DNA of 64,000 nucleotides, taken from the NCBI RefSeq assembly GCF_031180965.1, contig NZ_JAPSLH010000011.1, forward strand, positions 1-64,000. The letters are read 5' to 3'. The position numbers were made by a program, and so were the translations under genes. This stretch comes from Chelativorans sp. Lineage in GTDB: Bacteria; Pseudomonadota; Alphaproteobacteria; Rhizobiales; Rhizobiaceae. The stretch's first letter is position 1. The number at the start of each line of letters is the position of its first letter. A model generated the notes under the pieces. That model saw nothing but the letters and a program-made list of their open reading frames with translations. It ran no database searches and was not told the DNA's origin. Below, in pieces: positions 45,061-53,873 of the stretch.

Positions 45061-45912
45061 TCAGCCCTTCACCGCGCCTTGCAAGAGGCCGCGAGTGAAA
45101 TAGCGCTGGCCAAAGAAGAAGATGACCAGGATAGGCAGTGCCACCAGGCCGGCGGCGGCGCCAACGCGATTGAATTCGAGGGTGAAGTAGTCGACGAAGT
45201 TGACGAGGCCCAGTGTCACAGTCTTCTTTTCCGGCGATTCCAGCAGGATCGAGGCGAAGGCGAATTCGGCCCAGGAGCCGACGAAGTGCCACAGGGCTGC
45301 CGTCACCAGGGAGGGCACGGCGAGAGGCAGGATCACCCTGATCATGGTCTGGAGACGGCTTGCACCGTCCACCATCGCCGCTTCCTCGAGCTCCATGGGG
45401 ATTTCCCGCAGGCCGGCGGTGATGATCCAAGTGGCGAAGGGCAGGCCGAAGGCAGAATAGATAAGGATGAGGGCCCAGGGGGAATCGTGCAGGCCGAGGA
45501 AGACCATCAAACGATAGGTGGGCAGCAGAAGCACCGCACCTTGGAACATGCGGCTCACAAGCAGCCCGCCCAGGATCAGGTCGCGGCCCGGGAAGGGGAT
45601 GCGCGCGAAGGCGTAGCCCGCAATTGATGCCAGGACGACGACGATCACTGTCGAGGTGACGGATATGAAGAAGCTGTTGGCGATGAGCCGACGCCAATCG
45701 AGCAATTGGCTCGACTGCGTGCCGGCTGTGAGAAGATCCCGGTAGGCGCCGAGCGTGAACTCATCAGGCAAAATGGTGGCTGGCAACCGCGCAAGCTCGC
45801 TGGCAGGCTTGAAGGAAGCGAGGATCAACCACAGGATCGGAAAGGTGATGTAAAGCGCGATAACGCCGGCGCAGAGTGCGAAGAGCGTTGTTGCGATGGG
45901 CTCCCTCGTCAC
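45061..45912 (-). CDS. ABC permease, MalG type, organosulfate locus
   Basis: A 283-residue permease. The GTG at 45912 has AAAGGAG seven bases upstream; a GTG at 45921 overlapping the previous stop is too close to that site. EAA loop MELEEAAMVDGASRLQTMIR, then VILPLAVPSLVTAALWHFVG, ending TRGLLQGAVKG. Six helices are visible. It works with the MalF-type partner encoded immediately upstream. The sulfatase gene follows by 20 bp, so import and hydrolysis are coupled genetically. Confidence 0.92.
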   Translation of the reverse strand: MTREPIATTLFALCAGVIALYITFPILWLILASFKPASELARLPATILPDEFTLGAYRDLLTAGTQSSQLLDWRRLIANSFFISVTSTVIVVVLASIAGYAFARIPFPGRDLILGGLLVSRMFQGAVLLLPTYRLMVFLGLHDSPWALILIYSAFGLPFATWIITAGLREIPMELEEAAMVDGASRLQTMIRVILPLAVPSLVTAALWHFVGSWAEFAFASILLESPEKKTVTLGLVNFVDYFTLEFNRVGAAAGLVALPILVIFFFGQRYFTRGLLQGAVKG

Positions 45913-45917
45913 CGTCG

Positions 45918-46895
45918 TCACTCCTTTCGCGACCAGGAGCGCCGCATCACCGTGAGATAGAGCGTCACGAGCGCTGCAAGGCACAGGAGGTTGACGACGG
46001 ACATGGCGGACGCCACACCCCAATTGAAGAATTCAAAACTCTGCTGGTAGATATAGGTGGACATGATCTGGCTGGAATTTGCGGGGCCGCCGCCGGTCAT
46101 GACCCAGGGCAGCGTGAACTCCGCCGTCATCCAGATCATCGAGATCACCGTCACCGCGGTGAAGGGGAAGGCGATCTGCGGCATCACGATATACCGGAAA
46201 GTCTCCCAGCGATTCGCTCCGTCGATGCGGCTCGCCTCAATGAGCTCGCTCGGCACGTTGCGGATCGCGGCCGTCAGCACGAGTGTGATGAGCGGAACCT
46301 TGCGCCAGATGACGACGGCCACTAGCACCCACATGACGAAGTTGGGATCCCCAAGGAAAGACATCGGCCGTTCGGTGATGCCCAGCGCCTGCAAGGTCTG
46401 GCCGACGATGCCGACCTGCCCGTGCAGCATCCATTTCCAGGCCATGGCAGTCACCACGTCTGGAAGGATCCACGGCAGGAGGATCAGCGCGCGCAGCACG
46501 GTCGTCACGCGGCTTTCGATGGCGAGGAAGGTGGCGAGCGCGAGTCCCAGGACGACGCAGCCCAGCGTGCCGCCGAGGATCCAGATGGCGGTGTTCCTGA
46601 GCACCTGGAGGAACATCGGGTCGGCCAGCAGTGTCTTGAAGTTGACAAGCGTACCGAACGCCACTTCCTGCCCCATGATGAAGCGGGTGAAGCTCAGACG
46701 GAAGACGTCATAGGCAGGCCCGAGGACGAAACCGACCACCGCGAAGACCACGGGAAGGATCATCGCATAGGCAAGCCACCGATCGTGCCGCCGCAGCGGA
46801 TCCGGTGCGGCGCGGCTCCTACCAGCAAAACCAGTGCGTCGCCGCACCCCACCGTAGGGTGCGGCCGCGGGCCCCGTGGTGGCTCTCTCAGTCAA
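45918..46895 (-). CDS. ABC permease, MalF type, organosulfate locus
   Basis: A permease of up to 325 residues. First helix YAMILPVVFAVVGFVLGPAY; EAA loop ELIEASRIDGANRWETFRYI; GGPANSSQIMSTYIYQQSFE before the last helices. The start is unsure: the longest version uses TTG at 46895 with a poor ribosome site, and a strong hairpin falls within its first 18 codons, so a later GTG or CTG may be used. The N-terminal 40 residues are basic and not conserved in such proteins. Partner of the MalG-type subunit next door; no ATPase gene in the locus. Confidence 0.88.
   Translation of the reverse strand: MTERATTGPAAAPYGGVRRRTGFAGRSRAAPDPLRRHDRWLAYAMILPVVFAVVGFVLGPAYDVFRLSFTRFIMGQEVAFGTLVNFKTLLADPMFLQVLRNTAIWILGGTLGCVVLGLALATFLAIESRVTTVLRALILLPWILPDVVTAMAWKWMLHGQVGIVGQTLQALGITERPMSFLGDPNFVMWVLVAVVIWRKVPLITLVLTAAIRNVPSELIEASRIDGANRWETFRYIVMPQIAFPFTAVTVISMIWMTAEFTLPWVMTGGGPANSSQIMSTYIYQQSFEFFNWGVASAMSVVNLLCLAALVTLYLTVMRRSWSRKE
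46841..46865 (-). other. Strong hairpin between binding-protein and permease genes
   Basis: GCCGCACCC (46841-46849) and GGGTGCGGC (46857-46865) are perfect 9-bp arms with a seven-base loop. There is no following T-run. Stem-loops at this position in ABC operons often protect the 3' end of the abundant binding-protein mRNA. Confidence 0.55.
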
Positions 46896-46921
46896 CTCTC
46901 ACATCCAGAGGCTGGCTATGG

Positions 46922-48238
46922 CTATTTGAGCAGGTCAATCTGCTGCTGCGCTGCCGCCGCTGCATCGGCGAGCGCCTGCTCGGGTGATTTACGCTCAAGG
47001 ATTGCTTCCTGGATTGCAGCGCCCAAGGCTGTCTCCACCTGCGTCACGCCGACGAAACGGGGAATCGGCTCTGCGCCCGCAAAAAGCGTCCCGCCCTTAT
47101 AGGCTTCCACCCAGCTTGGCCATTTCTGCGCAAGCTCCGGTGTATCCCACGCCGCCTTGGCGGCCGGGATGCGCGAGTATTCGGGATCGCCGTCCCACAT
47201 CAGGAGCTGCTCGTTCTGCGACCAGAAATCCACATAGGAAAGCGCCGCCTCAGGATTTTGCGTGCTCGCCGAGATGAAGAGGATGGCGGAGGAATCCATC
47301 AATGCGTTCACCGGTGCCTGGCCGCCGCTGGGCTTGTCCGGCCGAGGAAAGGGCGCACCGGTCCAGTTCAGCGTCTCCGGTGTTCCCCACGGCGTGTTGA
47401 GCCAGGAGAAGGCGATCCACATGGCCACGCGACCCTGCGCGAAGAGCTGCGCCGTATCGCGGAAATTCGTCTCAGCCATGGACGCGGCCGACGGCGTCGA
47501 TAAGTCCTTCACGAGGTCGACATAGAACTGCAGGGCGTCGACAACGCCGCGGTCGTCGAGCGTCACCTTGCCCGTCGCGGGATCATAGACGCGTCCGCCA
47601 TTCATGTAGGCGACGGACTCGAAGATGTTGATGTCGCCGGGCGCGGTTGTTGCCGGGAAGGCGAAGCCCGGCCGGTCCGGCTTGGTGAGTTTCTTGGCGT
47701 AATCGCGCAGCTCCGACCAAGTGCGCGGTGGCCCATCAAAGTCCGCTTCCTTCAGTGCATCGATATTGTAGGCTAGGAACGGCGCCATATCGACATAGAC
47801 CGGCAGCCCGTACAGCTTGCCGTCGAAATTGCCGTTGGTAAGAATCTGCGGGACGATCCGTTCCTGCCACCCCGCGAGCTTGTCGCCCGCCAAGTCGTTG
47901 AGCGGCTGGATGGCCTTGAATGTGGCGAGCTCGGGCACGTCTTGGCCGAAGCCAACGATCACATCCGGGATCTGCCCCGTCTGCAGCGCGGCCTGCATTT
48001 TCTGCCGCCGCATCTGGCCGTTAAAATAGGAGTACTCCAGTTTGACGTCAGGATTGGCCTTGAGGAAAACCTCGTTCTGCTTTGCCCAGAACTCGACTTC
48101 GCGCGGCGTTCCACCGAACTTCCAGACAGCGATCGTTCCGGACGCTGCCCTGGCAGGCCGGGACAATCCGAGCGGCGCGGTGCCCGCGACAGCGAGACCG
48201 GCAGCGCCGGACATGAAATGGCGACGGGTGACCCTCAT
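46922..48238 (-). CDS. ABC transporter substrate-binding protein, organosulfate locus
   Basis: A 438-residue family 1 binding protein. ATG at 48238 with GGGAGGAG upstream gives a TAT-like signal MRVTRRHFMSGAAGLAVAGT. The mature part begins SGTIAVWKFGGTPREVEFWA and includes GQIPDVIVGFGQDVPELATF and YGLPVYVDMAPFLAYNIDAL. It is not closely related to the module A/B binding proteins. First gene of the minus-strand operon with two permeases, sulfatase and FGE, so its ligand is probably a small sulfate ester or sulfated sugar. A LacI-type palindrome lies 40 bp upstream. Confidence 0.92.
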   Translation of the reverse strand: MRVTRRHFMSGAAGLAVAGTAPLGLSRPARAASGTIAVWKFGGTPREVEFWAKQNEVFLKANPDVKLEYSYFNGQMRRQKMQAALQTGQIPDVIVGFGQDVPELATFKAIQPLNDLAGDKLAGWQERIVPQILTNGNFDGKLYGLPVYVDMAPFLAYNIDALKEADFDGPPRTWSELRDYAKKLTKPDRPGFAFPATTAPGDINIFESVAYMNGGRVYDPATGKVTLDDRGVVDALQFYVDLVKDLSTPSAASMAETNFRDTAQLFAQGRVAMWIAFSWLNTPWGTPETLNWTGAPFPRPDKPSGGQAPVNALMDSSAILFISASTQNPEAALSYVDFWSQNEQLLMWDGDPEYSRIPAAKAAWDTPELAQKWPSWVEAYKGGTLFAGAEPIPRFVGVTQVETALGAAIQEAILERKSPEQALADAAAAAQQQIDLLK

Positions 48239-48277
48239 GCAGCACTCCTCCCTCACTGCTGGTTCCATGATGACGGA

Positions 48278-48293
48278 TGATATACGTATGTCA
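48278..48293. promoter_or_regulatory. LacI-family operator candidate
   Basis: TGATATACGTATGTCA is a 16-bp palindrome with one mismatched pair around an ATACGTAT core, located in the 89-bp gap between the divergent binding-protein and sulfatase genes. It has the length and central CG typical of LacI/GntR(LacI-type) operators. Confidence 0.6.
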
Positions 48294-48327
48294 ATACTGC
48301 CATGATGAGAATCGCTGGAGGCAAGGA

Positions 48328-49797
48328 ATGAAAGCAGACGGAAGCCTGGAGGCGGTGCAAAAGGGACAGCAGGATGTGCGCCGGCCGGACATCGTGCTCA
48401 TCCTGTCCGACGAGCACGCGCCACATTTCTCATCCATCTATGGAAACGACTTTGTCGCGACGCCTAACCTTGCCCGGCTGGCCGGCGAGGGCATGACCTT
48501 TGATGCCGCCTATTGCTCCTCTCCCTTGTGCGTTCCCTCGCGCATGTCGTTCATGACCGGGCGCTACCCCTCCCGCATCGGCTGCTTCGACAATGGCTCA
48601 CCCCTGCCGAGCGATATACCGACGCTTGCCCATGTGCTGAGCGCTTGCGGCTATGAGACCGTGCTCATCGGCAAGATGCACTTCATCGGGCCTGATCAAC
48701 TCCATGGCTTTGAACGGCGGCCGGTCGATGATGCTCGCGTGTGCGGCAACGCGATCGAGGCGCCCGACTGGAGCGAGCCGCTGGCGACCATCTCCGATGC
48801 GCGCAGCCGTCTCACAACCGCCGGGATCGGGCATACGCCGCATCTCGAACAGGATGAGGATGTGCTCCATCATGCGCTGCAATTTATTGAGGAGCGTGCC
48901 GCCGCGGGGCCCGAGCGGCGGCCCGTTTTCCTATGCATCTCCTTCAACGCCCCGCATTTTCCGCTGAAGGTGCCGGAGCACTATTTCGCCCGCTATAAAC
49001 ACGCGAACATTCCCCTGCCGCAGGTAACGCGAGATGAGCTGGATGCACAACATCCGTTTCACAAGCGCCTGAGGCGCTATTTCGATATTGAGGAGGTGGA
49101 TGAGGCGGTGGTGGCGAAAGCGCGCGCAGCCTATTTTGGGCTCGTTGCGCATCTGGACGACATGATAGGCGCCATCCTCAATGCCATGGATGGTGCGGCG
49201 CCGAGAGGATTCGACCCGCTGCTTTGCTATGCATCGGATCACGGTGAAATGCTGGGCGAGCACGGCCTGTGGTGGAAATGCTGCCTGTTCGAGGAATCGG
49301 TGCGTGTTCCGCTCATCATCCGCTGGCCGGGCGTGGTAGAAGGTGGGGAACGCTGCGCTGTTCCGGTTTCCCTGCTCGATCTTTCCGTGACCTTTGCCGA
49401 CCTTGCCGGAGCCAGCCAGAAACCGGCAACGCGGGCGTTTGTCGAGGAAGCCGACGGAGAGAGCTTGAAGCCCACGCTTGCAGGCGGCACAATCCGCCCT
49501 GAGCGCGCCGTTGTCTCAGAATATCTGGCCCATGCCGCTGAACGACCGATCCGCATGATCCGCCAAGGCTCCTGGAAATACGTCTACTACCATGGGGAGC
49601 CGGATGAACTCTTCCATCTGGATGACGATCCGCGCGAGCGGACCAATCTCGCCGAGCGACCGGACCTTGCCGGGATGAAAGCTGCGCTTCGGGGGCTGCT
49701 TCTCGAAGGCTGGTCTCCCGATGAGCTTGACCGGCGTATCCGCCAGAGCCAACGCGAGCGCCGGCTGATCGCAGCCGCAGAGGGCGCGCGGGCATGA
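48328..49797 (+). CDS. Type I sulfatase, second copy
   Basis: A 489-residue sulfatase starting at ATG 48328 (GGAGGCAAGGA upstream). Metal site RPDIVLILSDEHAPHFSSIY; formylglycine motif C68-V-P-S-R72 in YCSSPLCVPSRMSFMTGRYP; then TVLIGKMHFIGPDQLHGFER, LLCYASDHGEMLGEHGLWWK and ESVRVPLIIRWPG. No signal peptide. It is only distantly related to the 43664-45040 enzyme, so the locus may act on two ester bonds or two compounds. The layout resembles choline-sulfatase-like enzymes, but that identity cannot be assigned. The gene overlaps the LacI regulator by four bases. It depends on FGE encoded on the other strand. Confidence 0.93.
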   Translation: MKADGSLEAVQKGQQDVRRPDIVLILSDEHAPHFSSIYGNDFVATPNLARLAGEGMTFDAAYCSSPLCVPSRMSFMTGRYPSRIGCFDNGSPLPSDIPTLAHVLSACGYETVLIGKMHFIGPDQLHGFERRPVDDARVCGNAIEAPDWSEPLATISDARSRLTTAGIGHTPHLEQDEDVLHHALQFIEERAAAGPERRPVFLCISFNAPHFPLKVPEHYFARYKHANIPLPQVTRDELDAQHPFHKRLRRYFDIEEVDEAVVAKARAAYFGLVAHLDDMIGAILNAMDGAAPRGFDPLLCYASDHGEMLGEHGLWWKCCLFEESVRVPLIIRWPGVVEGGERCAVPVSLLDLSVTFADLAGASQKPATRAFVEEADGESLKPTLAGGTIRPERAVVSEYLAHAAERPIRMIRQGSWKYVYYHGEPDELFHLDDDPRERTNLAERPDLAGMKAALRGLLLEGWSPDELDRRIRQSQRERRLIAAAEGARA

Positions 49798-50837
49798 GCC
49801 TGGACGAGGTCAGTCTCGCCAAGGACCGGCAGCGCAAGTCGGTGACGCTCAAGGACGTGTCGGAAGCGGCCGGCGTGTCACTCATCACGGTCTCGCGCGC
49901 CCTGCGCCAGCCCGACACAGTGACCCCCGCCACCCGCCAACGCGTGCACGAGGCGATCAACGCCACGGGCTATGTGCCCAACCTCATGGCGCGGGCGTTG
50001 GTATCGAGCCGGTCCAACATCGTCGGGCTGGCTGTCCCAACCATCAGCGCCTCGCTCTTCGCTGATCTTGCCGAACTCCTGGCCAAGGTGCTGCAGGAGC
50101 ACGGAAAGCATCTTCTGCTTGGCATCTATGACTGGTCGCCGGAGAAGGAATACGACGTCGTGACAACCTTCATGGGGCGGCAGGCGGACGCGCTGGTGCT
50201 GACCGGATACTCCCATTCGGCCGAGCTCAGGCAGCGGTTGGAGCGCTTCGACGGCCCGATCGTGGAGATGGGCAGCATCCGGGCGAAGCCGATCGACATG
50301 GGGGTCGGCTTCGATAATTTCGCAGCCGCCGCCGAGATGACGCGGCACCTGATCGATCGCGGCTATCGGAAGATTGCCCTCGTGCATGGCTCGACAGAGA
50401 ACAACGATCAGGCGGCGGAGCGCTACCAGGCGTTCCGCACGGTGATGCGCGAAGCGGGATTTTCGGTAGACGATGGTCACATCATTTCGGTGCCAACGCC
50501 CACCACCATGGAGCAGGGGCATGCGGCGATGTTCGAACTGCTTGACAGCCCGCGCCCGCCGGACGCGGTGTTCTTCCAAACGGACAATCTCGCCCATGGC
50601 GCGATGATGGCCTGCCTCTCGCGCGGCGTTGCCGTGCCAGCCGGGGTGGCGATCGCCGGCTTCGGCGATCTTGCTATGTCAGCCCTCCTGCCGGTACCGC
50701 TTACCACCGTAAAAGCGCGCCTTGAAGCGCATGGCCGTGAAGCGGCTTCGCTTATTCTTACACGATTGCGGGGCGAGAGGCCCATTTCACCAGTACACGA
50801 CGTTGGATACGAGTTGCTGATCCGGGAGAGCACATGA
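49794..50837 (+). CDS. LacI family transcriptional regulator
   Basis: A 347-residue LacI-type repressor. HTH and hinge: SVTLKDVSEAAGVSLITVSR, ALRQPDTVTPATRQRVHEAI and NATGYVPNLMARALVSSRSN. The periplasmic-binding-like effector domain includes ADALVLTGYSHSAELRQRLE and GFDNFAAAAEMTRHLIDRGY. It overlaps the sulfatase gene (ATGA), so it is co-transcribed with a target, and the palindrome at 48278-48293 is a probable operator controlling both divergent operons. The inducer is probably the imported compound or its desulfated product. Confidence 0.93.
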   Translation: MSLDEVSLAKDRQRKSVTLKDVSEAAGVSLITVSRALRQPDTVTPATRQRVHEAINATGYVPNLMARALVSSRSNIVGLAVPTISASLFADLAELLAKVLQEHGKHLLLGIYDWSPEKEYDVVTTFMGRQADALVLTGYSHSAELRQRLERFDGPIVEMGSIRAKPIDMGVGFDNFAAAAEMTRHLIDRGYRKIALVHGSTENNDQAAERYQAFRTVMREAGFSVDDGHIISVPTPTTMEQGHAAMFELLDSPRPPDAVFFQTDNLAHGAMMACLSRGVAVPAGVAIAGFGDLAMSALLPVPLTTVKARLEAHGREAASLILTRLRGERPISPVHDVGYELLIREST

Positions 50838-50849
50838 ACGCGGTCGTAT

Positions 50850-51204
50850 GATCCATGGCTGAACGGCTTTCTTGATTGTGATCCGCTCCAGGTCGTCCCC
50901 GACCGTTTTCTCGTTACGCCACGCATTGGTACTCCGGCGACAACGATGTGCGAGCTATCCTTTGCTGTTGCGATCCGCCTCCCAGCTTCTTAATTGCGAG
51001 CGCGAAGTCTCCCGCATTGCGCAAGCGCGCCTCATCGACGGAGTCCAGCAGACCCAGCCCTTGTCATTCGATGCCAGCCACGTCTCGAACTCTTCGAAAG
51101 TACCGACCTCGAACCCCTTCTCGAAAACGTTGGGTACATGTTCGAGACGGATAAAATATTGCGAATTTCAGCAGTTTTTCCTGAACCGGCTTCCGACAGG
51201 ATAA
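50850..51204 (-). pseudogene. P-loop NTPase (STAND/NACHT-like) fragment
   Basis: In successive minus-strand frames one reads DFLIILSEAGSGKTAEIRNI (Walker A, with S for the first G), then NVFEKGFEVGTFEEFETWLA and, after frameshifts, LLDSVDEARLRNAGDFALAI (Walker-B-like). These are the first about 100 residues of a large ATPase of a kind found in defence islands. Everything after GRSTNAWRN is lost. The identification rests on motifs only. Confidence 0.5.
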
Positions 51205-51430
51205 TTAAGAAATCGGCATGATAACTGGTTTCCATTGGCGACACATGCGCCCTCCAACGGTGGCCACAACTCAACGCCCGTGGCACCCGCGCGAAATTCC
51301 ACAACCTCACTAGCCGCCAATCGCCGCGGCGCTCCTCATCAACGGCCTGTTCGTTACGCGTGACGTGAAACGGCGTGCGTTCCCAACCTTTGGTCGTCTT
51401 CATCTCAATCAGCCGATTGCCACGAACCGC
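51205..51430 (-). pseudogene. DUF3883 (NO VEIN C-terminal-like) fragment
   Basis: NRLIEMKTTKGWERTPFHVT followed by RNEQAVDEERRGDWRLVRLW is the conserved DUF3883 core (VKTT...PF..S.NE...). It is fused in frame to the AbiEii-like segment on one side and runs into the NTPase fragment on the other. DUF3883 domains are common in restriction and defence proteins. This piece has no start of its own. Confidence 0.6.
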
Positions 51431-51668
51431 TCCAGTGATGCGCTCTGCGATGCGCGGCACCGCCGCATCGATCGCAGCTAGCGAGGCTGCGCGTTCCTGA
51501 ACAGGCAGATAGGTGAGGTCGATATCGTCCGAAAGCCGTGGCAGGTCCGGGATGAATAGATTGATGGCCGTGCCGCCCTTCATCGCAAAGCAATTTTTCC
51601 GCTGCGACTGAAGGCAGCGCGCGGATCAGGAGCGCGACCTGGTTGCGGTGGGCATCATGAAAAGCCAT
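51431..51668 (-). pseudogene. AbiEii/AbiGii-type nucleotidyltransferase toxin, truncated
   Basis: The start MAFHDAHRNQVALLIRALPS overlaps the antitoxin stop. A frameshift near 51590 leads to FAMKGGTAINLFIPDLPRLS and DDIDLTYLPVQERAASLAAI, the catalytic core (GGTxxN...SDDIDL) of AbiEii nucleotidyltransferases. The protein then breaks off after RITGAV and is joined to DUF3883 sequence. Only about a quarter of the toxin remains. Confidence 0.7.
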
Positions 51669-51973
51669 CAGGGTGCCTCTTCCAGTTCTTTCGGCACGAT
51701 CTGGTAGGTGGGATCGTAGCGCCCCTCCTTGACCAGCATGCGCTTCCCCGAGCCAAGATCGATTGCAGCGCGCTCAATGTGTTTGAGCCACGCGTGGCGA
51801 TGCCGATCGGCAAACGCTTCGGCAGCGGACAAGCAGCTTCTGCAGCCCCGCGGAGTAAGATCGCTCAGTTCTTCCATCAGCACATCGACCTGATGGAAGC
51901 TTTCATGATCGGGCAGCTCGTCGAGAAGCTGGAGGATCGCACAGGTGCTGAAACCGTCAGCGGCCAATCCCAT
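51668..51973 (-). pseudogene. AbiEi-type antitoxin C-terminal relic
   Basis: The reading frame preserves LLDELPDHESFHQVDVLMEE, RHRHAWLKHIERAAIDLGSG and KRMLVKEGRYDPTYQIVPKE, matching the end of AbiEi-like antitoxin/regulator proteins; the N-terminal winged-helix part is missing, and the middle (RGCRSCLSAAEAF) looks altered. It overlaps the start of the toxin relic, the normal type IV toxin-antitoxin order. Confidence 0.6.
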
Positions 51974-52178
51974 TGTCCCCAGGGAAGGAAGCGCAATCCG
52001 GCATCTTGGAGAGATCGGTCGTCGCGTATGCTGGCGTGATCCCGATCCATAACAAAGGTTTCAAACCAATAGCTCTTATTATCGGGTGTGAGCTATAGGC
52101 CGGCGAGGGCCAATCCGATGCGAATCGGCTGATGACGGTATTTTCCGCAAGAACTCCCCTAAGCGGTTGACACAGGAA

Positions 52179-53873
52179 TTACCTATCGGACAGGCTTGCC
52201 CGGTGCTCAGCTGCGTTTCGCAGCGTGGCCGCGAGCTGCTCCAGCTGGTACGGCTTCGGCAAAATCTCGAGCCCCTCGCTCCAAAGATTGGCGTTGAAAG
52301 CCTCAGCATTGCCGCTCGTCAGCACCACAGGCAGGTCAGGCTTGCGACGCCGAATCTCGCGCGCGAGCTCGATCCCGTTCATCCCGCCCGGCATCATGAT
52401 GTCGGAGAACACCACGTCGATCCGGCGCCCGTTAGCCAGCGCGCCGAGCGCAGCTTGCGCATTGGATGCCCGGGTAACGAGATAGCCGAGCTCATCCAAC
52501 ATTTGGCCAAGAAGGGATGCCACCTCGTCGTCATCCTCCACCAACAGCACGCAGAGGGCGGGCCCAGATAGCCCTGGCGCGATGTGGGTGGCAGCCCCGT
52601 CCATCTCGGGCGCCGGCGCCTTTGAAGAACGGGGCAGAAGCAGGGAGACGGTGGTGCCTACGCCGAGCCTGCTTTCGATGGTTACCGTACCGCCCGATTG
52701 CTGAGCGAAGCCATAGACCTGGGCCAATCCCAGCCCTGACCCTTTCCCGACCTCCTTGGTCGTGAAGAACGGTTCGAATACCCGTTGAAGAGTCTCCTCG
52801 GACATTCCGGTCCCGTTGTCTTCGACCGACAACCTGACGAAATCGCCGGAAAGATTCCCATCCTTCATTTCAGGCACGTTGTATGCCCGGACAACGATTG
52901 TGCCACCATTTGGCATTGCGTCCCGCGCATTCACGGCCAGGTTCAGGATCACCAGCTCAAGCTCGCCGGGATCGATCTCGACCGGCCAGAGATCCTCGTC
53001 CGCTTCCAGTCTCACATCGACGTCCCCGCGCAGGCTGCGCTCCAGCAACTCGCGCATCCTGCTGATCTGGCGTGACAAATCTACCGGCTGTGGATTGAGT
53101 TCGGTTCTGCGGGAAAAGGCAAGCAGCTGGCGTGTCAATCGAGCACCGCGCTCGATCGCCTGGCGCATACTGTCGACGATGCGGACGCGCAATCCGAGGT
53201 CGTCCCTCCGCTCCAGCATTTGTAGGCCAGCCGAAATCACCATCAGCAAGTTGTTGAAGTCATGCGCTACGCCGCCGGTCAGCTGGCCGATCGCTTCCAT
53301 TTTCTGTGCCTGCCGCAACGACTTTTCCGCACGCTCACGCTCACGAATTTCGTTGCGCAGCTCGATATTGGCTGTGGCCAGCTCGCGTGTCCGCTCCACG
53401 ACCAGCGCTTCGAGTTGCTGGGCTGCGCGTTCGCGTGCGGCGAGAAGATCGCGGAGCTGATACTGGCGCTTGCGGGCGCGCAGTGCCGCCCGAATGGCAC
53501 TCATCAAGGTGATGCCTTGGATCGGCCGCTCGAGCAGCGAAACGTTGCGCAGGACCTCGATCAATCTCTGCCGCCACTGCAGGATCGCGGCTTGCTCCTG
53601 CTTGCTCGTCAACACCACGAAGGGCAGGTCAGACCATGTCGGCTGCCGTTCAATCCAGCTGGCTAGTTGCTGATAATTCTGTCCGTACAGGCCCTCCTCG
53701 GCCATAAACACAGCCGCGGCGCCCTCCTCAATACCATTCAGCAACGCGCCGAAATCGGTGCAGTTCTGGGTATCTATCCCCGCTCGCCGAAGCAGTTCCG
53801 CCGACGCCGCCCCGTCACGGCCGATCGGAGCGAAAACGAGCACGCGCCCGCTATCCTCCTGTTTTGGGTCCAT
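52179..53873 (-). CDS. Hybrid sensor histidine kinase/response regulator
   Basis: A 564-residue cytoplasmic protein. Residues 10-125 look like a receiver domain without the phosphorylatable Asp (AAVFMAEEGLYGQ). A coiled coil follows (140-190), then the HisKA helix with H204 in GQLTGGVAHDFNNLLMVISA, the HATPase domain (NLAVNARDAMPNGG, VEDNGTGM, KGSGLGLAQVYGFAQQSGG) and a C-terminal receiver with VLLVEDDDEVASLLG, D491 in VVFSDIMMPGG and ILPKPYQ. No membrane segment is present. Its start overlaps the kaiC-like gene by 23 bp, so the two are expressed together and the kinase probably works with the KaiC-like ATPase. Similar alphaproteobacterial pairs act in stress or light/rhythm signalling. Confidence 0.94.
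   Translation of the reverse strand: MDPKQEDSGRVLVFAPIGRDGAASAELLRRAGIDTQNCTDFGALLNGIEEGAAAVFMAEEGLYGQNYQQLASWIERQPTWSDLPFVVLTSKQEQAAILQWRQRLIEVLRNVSLLERPIQGITLMSAIRAALRARKRQYQLRDLLAARERAAQQLEALVVERTRELATANIELRNEIRERERAEKSLRQAQKMEAIGQLTGGVAHDFNNLLMVISAGLQMLERRDDLGLRVRIVDSMRQAIERGARLTRQLLAFSRRTELNPQPVDLSRQISRMRELLERSLRGDVDVRLEADEDLWPVEIDPGELELVILNLAVNARDAMPNGGTIVVRAYNVPEMKDGNLSGDFVRLSVEDNGTGMSEETLQRVFEPFFTTKEVGKGSGLGLAQVYGFAQQSGGTVTIESRLGVGTTVSLLLPRSSKAPAPEMDGAATHIAPGLSGPALCVLLVEDDDEVASLLGQMLDELGYLVTRASNAQAALGALANGRRIDVVFSDIMMPGGMNGIELAREIRRRKPDLPVVLTSGNAEAFNANLWSEGLEILPKPYQLEQLAATLRNAAEHRASLSDR

Noticed and set aside
45040-45697. 219-residue extension of the sulfatase
   Set aside because: Out-of-frame translation of the MalG-type permease; sulfatase homology starts at 45040.
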